Shown here piece by piece: positions 17,183 to 26,712 of a stretch of DNA of 64,000 nt (the stretch's first letter is position 1; each line of letters opens with the position of its first letter). The stretch comes from Bacteroidaceae bacterium (lineage in GTDB: Bacteria; Bacteroidota; Bacteroidia; Bacteroidales; Bacteroidaceae): contig JAFXVN010000005.1 in assembly GCA_017524545.1 (NCBI GenBank), positions 1 through 64,000 of the forward strand, read 5' to 3'. A program made the position numbers and the translations under genes. The notes beneath the pieces were generated by a model that saw nothing but the letters and a program-made list of their open reading frames with translations, searched no databases and was not told the DNA's origin.

Positions 17183-18395
17183 TCGTTCTTCCCGTATAGG
17201 CATCAATGCCAGAGGTGTCGATGGTCTGCTCGAAGAATTTCTCTGCGGCTTTGTTCATTTCGCCGTTCCAGGGCTGGCTGCCGTTGAGCTGCACCACCCA
17301 AAGCTTCAGCTGCTTCTTGTGCCAGTTCACCATGCAGTTGGTGCCCCATGCACCGCCATGACCGAACCATTCGTTCTCGCCATCCTTCTTCGGCGCATTC
17401 AGTCCGAGCGAATAGCCGCCCATGTTGTCGGGACGTGTGGTCACAGCCAGAATGTTCTTCACGGTCTCTTCTTTCAGGATGCGCACGCCGTTGTCGCCAA
17501 CACCGAGGTTCATCAACATCTTGTAGAACTTCAGCTGGTCGTTGGCCGTTGTCCAAAGTCCTGCACCGGCAGAGGCAAAGACATGGCTGTCATTATATGG
17601 GCGTTGCTGCTGGTTGTTTTCGAGTCGATAGACAGCCGGCTGACCGTTCTTCACATCGTACATCTCAATCTGTGTCTTCAACTGCTTGTCGGTGGGCCAG
17701 AACCAAGTCGATTTCATGCCCAGAGGGTCGAGTACTTCCTTCTTCAGGTAGTTTTCCCACTTCATGCCAGTGATGACCTCGACAATGGCACCGCCGATGT
17801 CGATGCCTGTATTGGAGTAACGGTCTTTTGTGCCTGGCTCGAACATGATGGGCGAACCCGCAGCAACGGCAGCAACTTGGCGAAGCGGTGCACCGCCAGA
17901 CCATCCTCCGCCCCGGACGTCGTTGCGCTTCACGCTTGCCTCGAAGGGGAAACCGCCTGTATGGTTCATCACCATGCGGACTGTCAGCACGTTCTTTGCC
18001 TTGTGTAATGTCTTGATGCCGTCCTTCTCGCTGTCCAATACCCACAAGTCCTTGAACTCAGGCAGGTACTTCGACACAGGGTCGTCGAGCGAGAGCTTGC
18101 CTTCCTCCACAAGCTTGGCGATGGTCACACCGCAGAAGCCCTTCGTCTGCGAGCACTGCATAAAAACATTGTCAAGCTTGATGGGACGCTTCTGCTCTAC
18201 GTTGGCATAGCCGATGCAGCAAGTCTCCTGCACGCCGTTGTTGTAGAAGATGCTGATGGCACCAGGCAATTCACCACGGTCAACGTAAGGTTGCAACACC
18301 TCGCGGGCAAACGTGGTCTTCGAATCGATAACTTTCTTCTGCGCACTGACCGAAAGGCAGAATGCGACTGCAAAAAGGAATAATAGCTTTTTCAT
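17178..18395 (-). CDS. secreted serine hydrolase of the class C beta-lactamase family
   Basis: 405 residues from the ATG at 18395, which starts a clean signal peptide (KKLLFLFAVAFCLSVSA-Q); longer in-frame starts would precede the promoter at 18420. All three active-site motifs of the family are present: SQTK (Ser82, Lys85), YSN (Tyr193) and HGG (346-348, replacing KTG). HGG rather than KTG points to an esterase, D-peptidase or similar rather than a true beta-lactamase, but the substrate cannot be decided. The gene is divergent from the polysaccharide locus and is followed by the TrmH-family gene 37 nt downstream. Confidence 0.87.
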   Translation of the reverse strand: MKKLLFLFAVAFCLSVSAQKKVIDSKTTFAREVLQPYVDRGELPGAISIFYNNGVQETCCIGYANVEQKRPIKLDNVFMQCSQTKGFCGVTIAKLVEEGKLSLDDPVSKYLPEFKDLWVLDSEKDGIKTLHKAKNVLTVRMVMNHTGGFPFEASVKRNDVRGGGWSGGAPLRQVAAVAAGSPIMFEPGTKDRYSNTGIDIGGAIVEVITGMKWENYLKKEVLDPLGMKSTWFWPTDKQLKTQIEMYDVKNGQPAVYRLENNQQQRPYNDSHVFASAGAGLWTTANDQLKFYKMLMNLGVGDNGVRILKEETVKNILAVTTRPDNMGGYSLGLNAPKKDGENEWFGHGGAWGTNCMVNWHKKQLKLWVVQLNGSQPWNGEMNKAAEKFFEQTIDTSGIDAYTGRTK

Positions 18396-18419
18396 ATAAT
18401 ATGGTTTGGTTTTTCGGTA

Positions 18420-18427
18420 CAAAGTTA
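18420..18427 (-). promoter_or_regulatory. -7 promoter box of the serine hydrolase gene
   Basis: TAACTTTG on the minus strand, 24 nt before the ATG at 18395. Confidence 0.7.
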
Positions 18428-18500
18428 TTGAATTATATGCTACGAAACAAGAAAACATCAAAAAAATAGGCATATCCTTCTTCCATAATGAAAAAAAACG

Positions 18501-18508
18501 TAACTTTG
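18501..18508 (+). promoter_or_regulatory. -7 promoter box of the first polysaccharide transcription unit
   Basis: TAACTTTGC on the plus strand, 38 nt before the flippase ATG at 18547; back to back with the hydrolase promoter. Confidence 0.75.
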
Positions 18509-18546
18509 CACTCCAAAACATAGTGGATAATTAGAGATTGGAGTCT

Positions 18547-20076
18547 ATGAGAGAAGAAAACAAGCGTATTGCAAAAAACACGATTATTGTATATGCCAGG
18601 TTGATTATCACCACCCTGTTAGGCTTGCTATCTTCGCGCTATGTACTTATGGCACTCGGTGCATCAGACTATGGTCTATATAATGTAGTGGGAGCAACGG
18701 TCATTATGTTTTCCTTCATCACAAGTGCTCTCTACAACACGACCACCCGCTTCATCAACTACGAACAAGGGAAGTCCGACGGCGACGTCAACCGCATCTT
18801 CAACATGAGCCTTGCCATTCATGTCTGTTTTGCTATCATTGCGCTGCTGATACTGGAGTCGGTAGGCATTTATTACATACTCAATTACCTGAATGTAGCA
18901 GCGGGAAAGGAAGCGGACGCGATGTTTGTTTTCCAAGTTTCCACCATCACGACTTGCCTAAGCTTGACGAGCCTACCCTTCAATAGTCTGTTTATCGTAT
19001 ATGAGGATTTCCGGACCATAGCAATACTCGACATATTGGGTGCAATAGTGAGGTTTGCTTTTATACTTGTATTATTGCACTACGGAGGGAACGTTTTGCG
19101 CTTCTACGCACTGTGTATGGCACTCGTCACGGCTTTGGTGTCGCTCTCCTATTTCTTCCTGAGCCGCAGGAAATGGCCCTCAGTCACCCAGGTTAAACTA
19201 ATAAAAGACAAAAGCAAATACAAGGAAATCCTGACTTATAACAACTATAGCCTCTTAGGTGCAGCGGCATTGATATTCAGGAACCAGGGTAGCAACATGG
19301 TCATCAACTACTTCTTCGGTACTATCGTTAACGCTGCTTACGCCATTTCCTATGCCGTGCAGAACTATATTATCACCTTTGTCGGCAATTTCGATATAGC
19401 ATCATCCCCACAAATCACTCAGAACGTAAGTCGTGGCGACATGGACAGGACTGTATTCTTGGCATCCTCCACATGCAGGATATGTATCTTGTTGACGCTT
19501 TTGTTGCTGTTCCCCGTCTATTGTGAGCTTCCCTTTCTCCTTCATCTGTGGTTAGGCGAAAACATACCAGAAGGCACCGTCACATTCTGCAAATGTACCT
19601 TGCTGGTGGCATTGGTGTCTTCCACGTCTGGCGGAATCACTCAACTCATTCGGGGGACAGGGAACTTAAAATGGTTCACCATACAATTCACTGTGCTGTA
19701 TGTCTTAGCACTCCTCATCAGCATTGGTCTCTATAAAGCGGGCTTTCCACCATATACCGTTATCTTATCATACTTCATAGCTGATGCCATTAGCCGGTAC
19801 TTCCAGATATTATTACTGCACCGATACATAAGGCTTGACATAGGCAGTTTCGTTCAGAAGTCCTACCTACGTCCTCTTGGCGTGTTCATGTGTGGTGTGG
19901 CGTATCTCCTGGCTTCAGGGTATGTCCAGATACTGCATGAATTATGGCATATAGCGGATTTCGTGATAGCTGTTCTTTTTATGGTCTTATCCATATTTTA
20001 CGTTGGGCTGTACAAAGAAGAGAGGAATGCCATCTTATCTCACATAAAAACAATCTGTACGCATATAGAAAGATGA
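18547..20076 (+). CDS. polysaccharide flippase (Wzx/MATE-fold) family membrane protein
   Basis: 509 residues with 12-14 hydrophobic helices and the N-terminal pattern KNTIIVYARLIITTLLGLLSSRYVLMALGASDYGLYNVVG typical of Bacteroidetes O-antigen/exopolysaccharide flippases. It should move lipid-linked repeat units to the periplasmic side of the inner membrane. The ATG at 18547 is chosen over a TTG at 18538. It is the first gene of the locus; the stop overlaps the start of the ATP-grasp gene (ATGA). Assignment as Wzx is inferred from fold and context; no lipid-carrier specificity is readable. Confidence 0.88.
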   Translation: MREENKRIAKNTIIVYARLIITTLLGLLSSRYVLMALGASDYGLYNVVGATVIMFSFITSALYNTTTRFINYEQGKSDGDVNRIFNMSLAIHVCFAIIALLILESVGIYYILNYLNVAAGKEADAMFVFQVSTITTCLSLTSLPFNSLFIVYEDFRTIAILDILGAIVRFAFILVLLHYGGNVLRFYALCMALVTALVSLSYFFLSRRKWPSVTQVKLIKDKSKYKEILTYNNYSLLGAAALIFRNQGSNMVINYFFGTIVNAAYAISYAVQNYIITFVGNFDIASSPQITQNVSRGDMDRTVFLASSTCRICILLTLLLLFPVYCELPFLLHLWLGENIPEGTVTFCKCTLLVALVSSTSGGITQLIRGTGNLKWFTIQFTVLYVLALLISIGLYKAGFPPYTVILSYFIADAISRYFQILLLHRYIRLDIGSFVQKSYLRPLGVFMCGVAYLLASGYVQILHELWHIADFVIAVLFMVLSIFYVGLYKEERNAILSHIKTICTHIER

Positions 20077-20987
20077 ATCCTGCAAGAGTCTTATATCATA
20101 TACGAAACTACCGGCAATTACAGCTCGAATTGGCAATAAAGCACCCTAAATGGTTTCCAGACAAGTTGTTCCTGAGAATCATGTTCCGGCACTTTTTAGG
20201 GTATGAGCTGAACCTGGACGAGCCAAAGACTTTCAGCGAGAAACTGCAATGGCTCAAGCTATATGACCGCAACCCCGAGTACACGCGGATGGTCGATAAG
20301 TATGAGGCTAAGAAATATGTGGCAGGCATTATCGGCGACGAATACATTATTCCGACCCTGGCTGTCTATGACAGCACCAGCGAAATTGACTTGGATACAC
20401 TGCCTGATCGGTTTGTCCTTAAATGTACGCACGACAGCGGTAGCGTGGCGATATGCAAGGACAAAAAGACTTTCAAGAAAAGCGATGCTTTTGCCATACT
20501 TGAGAAAGGGCTCAGGAAAAACTTCTTCTGGGAGAATCGTGAATGGCCCTACAAGAACGTAAAGCCCCGCATTATTGCCGAGACATATCTGGAGGACATC
20601 GAGACCCAGGAACTGCGCGATTATAAGTTCTTCTGCTTTGACGGGGAAGTCAAAGCACTCTTTATTGCAGAGGACAGACAGGGAGATGAGGAAACAAAGT
20701 TTGATTTCTTCGATGCAGACTTCCGTCATTTGGATATTCGCAACGGTCACCCTAATGCTGATGTTCCCCCCGCGAAGCCTTACTCATTTGATAGGATGAA
20801 AGAAATGGCTGAAAAGCTATCGCAAGGCATTCCCCATTTGCGCGTGGATTTCTATGAGGCAAATGGCAAGATATACTTTGGGGAGCTAACTTTCTCGCAT
20901 TGGAGTGGATTTACACCTTTTGAACCAGAAGAGTGGGACCTGATATTCGGCGAGTGGCTGAAACTCCCATCAAAGAAGACCACATGA
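20073..20987 (+). CDS. TupA-like ATP-grasp protein
   Basis: 304 residues. Features of the TupA-like ATPgrasp family: FSEKLQWLKLYDRNPEYTRMVDKYEAKKYV, the core FVLKCTHDSGSVAICKDK, IIAETYLED and the C-terminal LRVDFYEANGKIYFGELTFSHWSGF with the metal-binding Asp/Glu. TupA of Bacillus participates in teichuronopeptide synthesis. In capsule loci these proteins probably join an amino acid or other carboxylate to a sugar unit, which is inferred here. The ATG overlaps the flippase stop and its own stop overlaps the next start (ATGA both times), so the three genes are translationally coupled. Confidence 0.87.
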   Translation: MNPARVLYHIRNYRQLQLELAIKHPKWFPDKLFLRIMFRHFLGYELNLDEPKTFSEKLQWLKLYDRNPEYTRMVDKYEAKKYVAGIIGDEYIIPTLAVYDSTSEIDLDTLPDRFVLKCTHDSGSVAICKDKKTFKKSDAFAILEKGLRKNFFWENREWPYKNVKPRIIAETYLEDIETQELRDYKFFCFDGEVKALFIAEDRQGDEETKFDFFDADFRHLDIRNGHPNADVPPAKPYSFDRMKEMAEKLSQGIPHLRVDFYEANGKIYFGELTFSHWSGFTPFEPEEWDLIFGEWLKLPSKKTT

Positions 20988-21730
20988 ACAAGAAAGTAAT
21001 ATACACGTGCCTGGTAGGCAATTATGACATGCTTCGGCAACCTTTGGCTACCTCCGAAAGTTATGACTACATCTGCTTTTCAGATGACATAAAGGAGGAC
21101 AAAGTCGGCGTTTGGAAGATACGTCCCATCCCATACAAATGCAAAGACAAAGCACGTCTGTCGCGCTATGTGAAGATACTGCCGCACAAAGCTCTTCAGG
21201 ACTACGAATGGAGCTTATGGATGGATGCAAACATACAAATTACCGGCAAGGAAATATACACGATTTTAGACGACAAAATCAGTGAAGGCGGAAGAATCTA
21301 TCAAGTGAATCATTGCATCCCTCCATGCGACTGCATCTACGAGGAAATAAAGCGCGCATACCAGTGCGGACGTTCCGGATTCTTCAAGACATACCTTCAG
21401 TACAGACACCTGCAAAGAGAAGGTTTCCCGACACATTGGGGATTGTTCGAAAACAACTTCATCCTGAGGAAACACAACGCCCCCCTTGTAAGGAAAATAT
21501 CAGAAGAGTGGTGGACAGAATTCATGAAATACACGAAGAGAGACCAATACAATCTCATGTACGTATATTGGAAGAATGGCTTCAAGCCTGAGCTGCTGCT
21601 CCCCCCTGACAAAAACACGCGCAATGTTGACTTCCTCGAATGCAACAGGCACACTGTAGTTGAGGAAAACACATACATCTATCGCAAGAAATGGCAAATG
21701 AGAGAACGCTTGTTACGACTGTTTAATTAA
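20984..21730 (+). CDS. DUF616 (TOD1/MUCI70-like) glycosyltransferase-like protein
   Basis: 248 residues beginning KKVIYTCLVGNYDMLRQP and DYICFSDD, the signature of DUF616 proteins. Later come the acceptor/donor-type segment YEWSLWMDANIQITG, where the D-x-N resembles the DxD motif of GT-A enzymes, and HPxR-like NHCIPPCDCIYEEI. A GT-A fold transferase acting on the locus polysaccharide is likely; donor and acceptor are unknown. The ATG overlaps the upstream stop (ATGA). No signal peptide, so cytoplasmic. Confidence 0.82.
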   Translation: MNKKVIYTCLVGNYDMLRQPLATSESYDYICFSDDIKEDKVGVWKIRPIPYKCKDKARLSRYVKILPHKALQDYEWSLWMDANIQITGKEIYTILDDKISEGGRIYQVNHCIPPCDCIYEEIKRAYQCGRSGFFKTYLQYRHLQREGFPTHWGLFENNFILRKHNAPLVRKISEEWWTEFMKYTKRDQYNLMYVYWKNGFKPELLLPPDKNTRNVDFLECNRHTVVEENTYIYRKKWQMRERLLRLFN

Positions 21731-21743
21731 GTGCACCATATAT

Positions 21744-22556
21744 ATGATATTGGCAATCATAGTCACCTACTTCCCTGAAAAAGAACTGCTGGAAGAAAAT
21801 GTCAACGCAATCATTGACAACGTTGATAAGGTGTTAATCTGGGAAAACACTCCTTCCGAAAAGAGCGAGGACTACAGGTTTGTCCACCACGATAAGATAG
21901 AGTACTGCGGAGACGGTATCAACAGCATATCCCACGCCCTGAACTATGCATGGCAGTATGCAAAGGCCGGTGGCTTCGACCATCTGCTCACGATGGATCA
22001 GGACTCCTGTTTCAAGAACTTTCCCTATTATCTGAAACAGACAGTCTTCAACGAAAATGCACCGGTGGGAATATACACACCACCCATTAAGGAAAAGAAG
22101 ATAGAAATCAACGCAGACTTCGTGGAGATTGACAGGCCTATTACGTCAGGAATGCTCATACCTGTGGCTCTGATTAACAAGATAGGCGGATGGGATGAGG
22201 AATTCAAGATTGACTCTGTTGACGATGAGTTTTGCCTTCATGCGCACACACTCGGCATCAAAATATACGTCGTGAAGGACATCGTGATGCAGCACCGTCT
22301 GGGAAATCCGGAAACACGAAACTTCCTGGGGCACACAATAACGCTGAGGAATTATCCCCCAAGCAGGCTCTACGCTTTCTATCGGAATAACTTCATCCTT
22401 GCAAAGAAGTATCCGCAATTCTCCTACGTCAGGGAAGACCTCAAGGAGAACCTGAAAAAACAGACCATCTGGATAATTTTACTTGAAAACAACAGAATTA
22501 GAAAAGCGGCATCCATCATACGGGGATGCATTGTCGGGTTAACAAAACGTGTCTGA
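21744..22556 (+). CDS. family 2 glycosyltransferase (rhamnosyltransferase-like)
   Basis: 270 residues with a GT-A fold: N-terminal LAIIVTYFPEKELLEENVNAI, DxD-like TMDQDS (nucleotide-sugar metal site) and KIGGWDEEFKIDSVDDEFC with the catalytic-base region ED-like DDEF. It resembles rhamnosyltransferases of the GT2 family but donor assignment is uncertain. It lies 13 nt after the DUF616 gene and is the last gene of the first polysaccharide unit; its stop is only 17 bp from the 3' end of ssrA on the opposite strand. Confidence 0.88.
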   Translation: MILAIIVTYFPEKELLEENVNAIIDNVDKVLIWENTPSEKSEDYRFVHHDKIEYCGDGINSISHALNYAWQYAKAGGFDHLLTMDQDSCFKNFPYYLKQTVFNENAPVGIYTPPIKEKKIEINADFVEIDRPITSGMLIPVALINKIGGWDEEFKIDSVDDEFCLHAHTLGIKIYVVKDIVMQHRLGNPETRNFLGHTITLRNYPPSRLYAFYRNNFILAKKYPQFSYVREDLKENLKKQTIWIILLENNRIRKAASIIRGCIVGLTKRV

Positions 22557-22573
22557 ATACCAAGCCACATTAG

Positions 22574-22974
22574 TGGAGCTGGAGGGGATTGAACCCTCGT
22601 CCAAACAGGGACGTCCTGTGCTTTCTACACGCTTATTCCAGACTTCATTTTCGTGCACCGGCAAGACCTGGACCACCAACCAATGCCTTATTCTCTAAGA
22701 GCTTCATTGCAGGATAGAGACGTCTCCCACAACTATTTCCGACTTTTTAGCACCGCTTTGCCAGACGCTTCGGAACAACAGCTTCTGAGCGATGTCTCGT
22801 CTCAGCACCTTGTGCCGAGATTAGGCCAGTAACCTACTGTGCTTCGGTTAGGCAGCGAGAGCGTAAGTGTTTTCGCCAATTAAATTTTCGGAAGTCAGAG
22901 ATTATAGAGAGGGACAACCAGCTCTCTGCGTGCTTACACAACACCTCATCCTGCTGTCAAATCCAGTCAGCCCC
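22574..22974 (-). ncRNA. ssrA: transfer-messenger RNA (tmRNA)
   Basis: On the minus strand the gene starts GGGGCTGACTGGATTTGACA and ends GGTTCAATCCCCTCCAGCTCCA, giving the tRNA-like acceptor stem (GGGGCTG / CAGCTCC) and T-arm of a one-piece tmRNA of about 401 nt. The CCA tail is not fully encoded (CTA follows). The resume frame at 22877-22848 reads GGC GAA AAC ACT TAC GCT CTC GCT GCC TAA, tag (A)GENTYALAA. It rescues stalled ribosomes with SmpB, whose gene lies at 44177-44656. It sits as an antisense island inside the polysaccharide locus. Ends are placed by pairing and are accurate to a base or two. Confidence 0.96.
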
Positions 22975-23002
22975 AAAATGACGTGTTTTGTCTATTTGGG
23001 CA

Positions 23003-23010
23003 CAAAGGTA
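23003..23010 (-). promoter_or_regulatory. -7 promoter box of ssrA
   Basis: TACCTTTG on the minus strand, 28 nt before the mature 5' end of tmRNA, implying a short leader that is processed. Confidence 0.7.
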
Positions 23011-23115
23011 CGAATAATATCGGGAAACACAAAGATTATTCGGCTTTTTTTCACTTCCCATGCAGCAAATACAATAATTATGCGCTCGCGTACGTTATAT
23101 TTGTAGGAAATAGCG

Positions 23116-23123
23116 TACCTTTG
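23116..23123 (+). promoter_or_regulatory. -7 promoter box of the second polysaccharide unit
   Basis: TACCTTTGC on the plus strand, 69 nt before the export-protein ATG at 23193. Confidence 0.7.
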
Positions 23124-23192
23124 CACAACATTGCGCTAAACGGTAATAAGCAGAGCTAATTCAACAAGAATAACAACAAAAACAAACCATAC

Positions 23193-25571
23193 ATGAAAAG
23201 ATTTTTATTTGCCCTGATGCTTGCCTTGCTTTATGCAGGTCAGTCATCGGCACAGATGAGTGATGAAGACGTAATAGCATTCGCCAAGGAACAACACGAA
23301 GCAGGCAAAAGTCCAACAGCCATTCTTCTGGAGCTTCAAAAGAAGGGAGTGAAGAAGGAACAATTGCTACGCCTAAAAGCACAATACGAATCCATGCAAG
23401 GTGAAAACGGCCTGACAATCGCCGATGCCAGTGCACCTTCCGGTGCCGGAGACCGTATGCGCCAGGCAAATGGCAATTCACAGACGAAGGCACTAGAGTC
23501 AGACTTCGTACCTATGGTACGCAACACAGCAACCAGCGGCAAGCAGATTTTCGGCCACGACATTTTCCAGAACGATAAACTGTCATTCGAGCCGAACATG
23601 AATATCGCAACGCCAGCCAGCTATGTCCTCGGTCCTGGCGATGAGGTTTTGATTGATATCTATGGAACATCGCAAAGCAGTAAGAAATATGCGATATCCC
23701 CAGAAGGCACCATCATTGTTGAGAAGATTGGTCCCGTTACGGTATCTGGCCTGACCATCGACCAGGCTCAAGCTAAGGTGAGTGCCAAGATGGGACAGCA
23801 CTACCAAGGGTCAAGCATCAAGCTGACTGTCGGCCAGACACGCACAGTTGTCGTGAACGTATTGGGTGAGGTTATCAACCCCGGCACCTACACGCTCTCT
23901 GCGTTCTCTACGGTCTTTAATGCTCTGTATTTGGCTGGTGGCGTGACCGACATCGGTACCCTGCGCAATATCAAAGTGAGCCGCAATGGTAAAATCATTT
24001 CCAAGATTGACGTCTATGACTATATCATCAATGGCAGGCTGACCGGCAACATCATGCTACAGGACAACGATGCTATCATCGTTGGCGCATACGATGCATT
24101 GGTGAACATACAAGGTGCCATTAAACGTCCCATGTACTACGAAATGAAGGAAAATGAGACGCTGAAATCTTTACTGGAATATGCCGGGGGATACAAAAGC
24201 GAAGCAAATAAGAGCATTATCAATGTGGAGCGTAAGACGGACAATGGTCTTACCGTTCATACGGTGGAGGAATGGGACTTTGCTTCCTTTGGCATCAAAG
24301 ATGGTGATCTTGTTAGTGTCAATGGCATCATAGGCAGATACCAGAACATGGTTCATGTGACTGGTGCTGTGTTTTATCCTGGACACTATGAAATCTCGAA
24401 TGAGTGCAACAGCGTCCGCACTTTGATTGAGAAGGCGGGTGGAATCAAGGAGGATGCCTTCACAGACCGCGTTGTGCTGTTCCGCATGAACGAGACCCGT
24501 AAACGCAAGTCCATGAGCATCGACCTGACAAGCATTTTGTCCGGCAATGCTCCCGATGTGATTCTGGAAAATGAGGACTCGCTCGCGGTGGAATCTGACG
24601 AGAAAATCGCTAAGGAACGCAAATACTATGTTTATGGTCCCATCGTAAGGCCGGGGTCTTATCAGTTCGTGGAAGGCATGACATTGGAAGATGCCATTAT
24701 TGCAGCGGGAGGCTTGAGGGAAGAGGCTCTGCTGGGCAATATCGAAATTGCTCGTCGCTTACAATATACCGACGAGCACGACCCGACATTCAACAAGAAA
24801 GCGAAGATCTATTCTTTCGAGGTTGAAAGTGGTCTGCCGGTGAAGGAAGGTCAGGGATTCCTGCTAAAACCGTTCGATGTCATCACCATCAAACGCAATC
24901 CAGAATATGCCGACATGGCCGTTGTTCAGATTTCTGGAGAAGTCAAGTACCCGGGCAGCTATAGCCTGAGAAGCCGAGACGAACGTCTGAGTGACCTGAT
25001 AGCACGCGCGGGAGGACTGACCGATGCCGGATTTGCCGAGGGAGCACGTTTCAGCCGTTCCCTGACACCAGACGAGAAGGAGCGGGCAAAGCAGCTTTTA
25101 GAAATGGCTCATAGTGCAGACACGATAGATATAAACAAAATCGCCATCAAGGACAGGTATCCCGTCGGCGTTGACCTAAATAAGGCAATTAGCAAACCAG
25201 GTTGCGATAAGGACATCATCCTGCGCAACGGTGACCATATAGAGATTCCGCAGCGCAACAATACGGTCCGCATCAGTGGTGAAGTGCTGTATCCCAACAC
25301 TGTACCGTTTGTTGAAGATAAGTCTGTTTCCTATTATATAAATCAGGCTGGCGGTGTCAGCAGCAGAGGTCACCGCAGCAAAGCATTCATCATCTATGCC
25401 AATGGCCAAGTGAGCCGTTTGTATAAGGGGCGTGTCAAGCCTGGATGTGAGATAGTGATACCGTCCAAGCCAGATAAACAATATGATTCCCAAAGGATAC
25501 CCATGATTTTAGCTGGTGTCAGCACCCTCTCTACTATCGGTGCAATAATCATTGCTGCGCTTAGAAGATAA
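23193..25571 (+). CDS. Wza-like polysaccharide export protein with multiple SLBB domains
   Basis: 792 residues. Signal peptide (KRFLFALMLALLYAGQSSA-Q) without a lipobox Cys. After a polar region, a Poly_export domain (about 145-225, YVLGPGDEVLIDIYG) and six SLBB units follow: VNVLGEVINPGTYTL, VNIQGAIKRPMYYEM, VHVTGAVFYPGHYEI, YYVYGPIVRPGSYQF, VQISGEVKYPGSYSL and VRISGEVLYPNTVPF. A C-terminal hydrophobic helix (about 770-790) ends the protein. It should form the periplasm-spanning and outer-membrane channel for the exopolysaccharide. Size and domain number exceed E. coli Wza (about 380 aa); the missing lipidation site is common in this Bacteroidetes subfamily. Confidence 0.9.
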   Translation: MKRFLFALMLALLYAGQSSAQMSDEDVIAFAKEQHEAGKSPTAILLELQKKGVKKEQLLRLKAQYESMQGENGLTIADASAPSGAGDRMRQANGNSQTKALESDFVPMVRNTATSGKQIFGHDIFQNDKLSFEPNMNIATPASYVLGPGDEVLIDIYGTSQSSKKYAISPEGTIIVEKIGPVTVSGLTIDQAQAKVSAKMGQHYQGSSIKLTVGQTRTVVVNVLGEVINPGTYTLSAFSTVFNALYLAGGVTDIGTLRNIKVSRNGKIISKIDVYDYIINGRLTGNIMLQDNDAIIVGAYDALVNIQGAIKRPMYYEMKENETLKSLLEYAGGYKSEANKSIINVERKTDNGLTVHTVEEWDFASFGIKDGDLVSVNGIIGRYQNMVHVTGAVFYPGHYEISNECNSVRTLIEKAGGIKEDAFTDRVVLFRMNETRKRKSMSIDLTSILSGNAPDVILENEDSLAVESDEKIAKERKYYVYGPIVRPGSYQFVEGMTLEDAIIAAGGLREEALLGNIEIARRLQYTDEHDPTFNKKAKIYSFEVESGLPVKEGQGFLLKPFDVITIKRNPEYADMAVVQISGEVKYPGSYSLRSRDERLSDLIARAGGLTDAGFAEGARFSRSLTPDEKERAKQLLEMAHSADTIDINKIAIKDRYPVGVDLNKAISKPGCDKDIILRNGDHIEIPQRNNTVRISGEVLYPNTVPFVEDKSVSYYINQAGGVSSRGHRSKAFIIYANGQVSRLYKGRVKPGCEIVIPSKPDKQYDSQRIPMILAGVSTLSTIGAIIIAALRR

Positions 25572-25653
25572 GCACAGACTAACCTAACAATGAAGATTGA
25601 TATCTATTATTGAAGCTTTAGTTCAACAAGGTCAATAATGGCCACAGAAAGAT

Positions 25654-26709
25654 ATGGAAGAAAAGAAAGAAAACATTTTGGACTTTACAAAAATTGTTCC
25701 AATGCTGCTTAAAAGATGGAAACTATATGCCCTGTACATCGTAGGTTCCATCGCCTTTTCAATAGCGTTTGTATTCACAATTCCCAGATACTACACCTGC
25801 CAAGTGATGCTGGCACCAGAAGCAAGTAGTGGCGGCGGGATGAACTCTCTTTTAAGTTCATTTGGTTTTGGAGAAGCACAGACTACAGACGATGCTATCT
25901 CGCCCAACCTTTACCCGGATCTGATGCAATCAAAAGATTTCATTGTGTCCATGTTTTCCGTTGAAATTACGACAAAGGACGGCAACCTGACCACAACATA
26001 TTATGACTATTTGTTGCATCATAACAAGAATGTATGGTATATGCGTCTCATAGGAAAGTTGAAGAAAGCACTGGAGTCGAAAGAGCCGGAAGTATCTGTT
26101 AGTGAAATGAGAGGAAGGACGTTCTCTCCTGCTTTCTTGTTGAGTGAGGAGCAATCCAACATCGCTGGTGCTATTGCAAACAAGATACAATGTAATTACG
26201 ACAAAAAGACAGGTGTGATTTCTGTCACGGTGCAGGACCAAGATCCCTTGGTTTGTGCTTTGATAGCTGACACCGTCAGCAGCAGGCTACAAGACTTCAT
26301 TTTGGATTATCGTACGAAGAAGGCACGCAACGACCTGGAATATACACAACGAATATATGCTCAGACCAAGGCAGATTATGAAGAAAGCAATGAACGATAT
26401 GTCGCAGCCGTGGATGCCAACTGGGATATTGTCAACGAGACAGCAAAAGCACGGTTAGAGGCTCTTTCTAATGATAAGTCGCTGAAATACCAAACCTTTT
26501 CCACGGCATCCCAGAAGCTTGAGGCTGCAAAGGCTAAGTTGCAGGAAGCCACTCCTGTCACTACCATCCTTCAGGGAGCATCCGTACCCCAAAAGCCCGC
26601 TGGTCCCAGACGATTATTAATTACTGTGGCATTCATGATATTTGCAGGATTTTTCTGCTCTGTCTATCTCATCAATACAGATAAAAGCTGGAAAGGGCTG
26701 TCACAATAG
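25654..26709 (+). CDS. Wzz-type chain-length determinant protein
   Basis: 351 residues with the polysaccharide co-polymerase layout: a membrane helix near residues 25-48 (LYALYIVGSIAFSIAFVFTIP), a periplasmic domain with coiled-coil character (about 215-300), and a C-terminal helix (about 320-340) preceded by the Pro-rich GASVPQKPAGPRR motif. It controls chain length together with the polymerase 3 nt downstream. There is no fused tyrosine kinase and none in the window. The 82-nt gap before it shows no clear promoter, so it is probably expressed from 23116. Confidence 0.9.
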   Translation: MEEKKENILDFTKIVPMLLKRWKLYALYIVGSIAFSIAFVFTIPRYYTCQVMLAPEASSGGGMNSLLSSFGFGEAQTTDDAISPNLYPDLMQSKDFIVSMFSVEITTKDGNLTTTYYDYLLHHNKNVWYMRLIGKLKKALESKEPEVSVSEMRGRTFSPAFLLSEEQSNIAGAIANKIQCNYDKKTGVISVTVQDQDPLVCALIADTVSSRLQDFILDYRTKKARNDLEYTQRIYAQTKADYEESNERYVAAVDANWDIVNETAKARLEALSNDKSLKYQTFSTASQKLEAAKAKLQEATPVTTILQGASVPQKPAGPRRLLITVAFMIFAGFFCSVYLINTDKSWKGLSQ

Positions 26710-26712
26710 CTA

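Noticed and set aside
22574..22974. tRNA gene at the 3' end of this region
   Set aside because: The tRNA-like arm belongs to tmRNA; no complete cloverleaf with anticodon is present.
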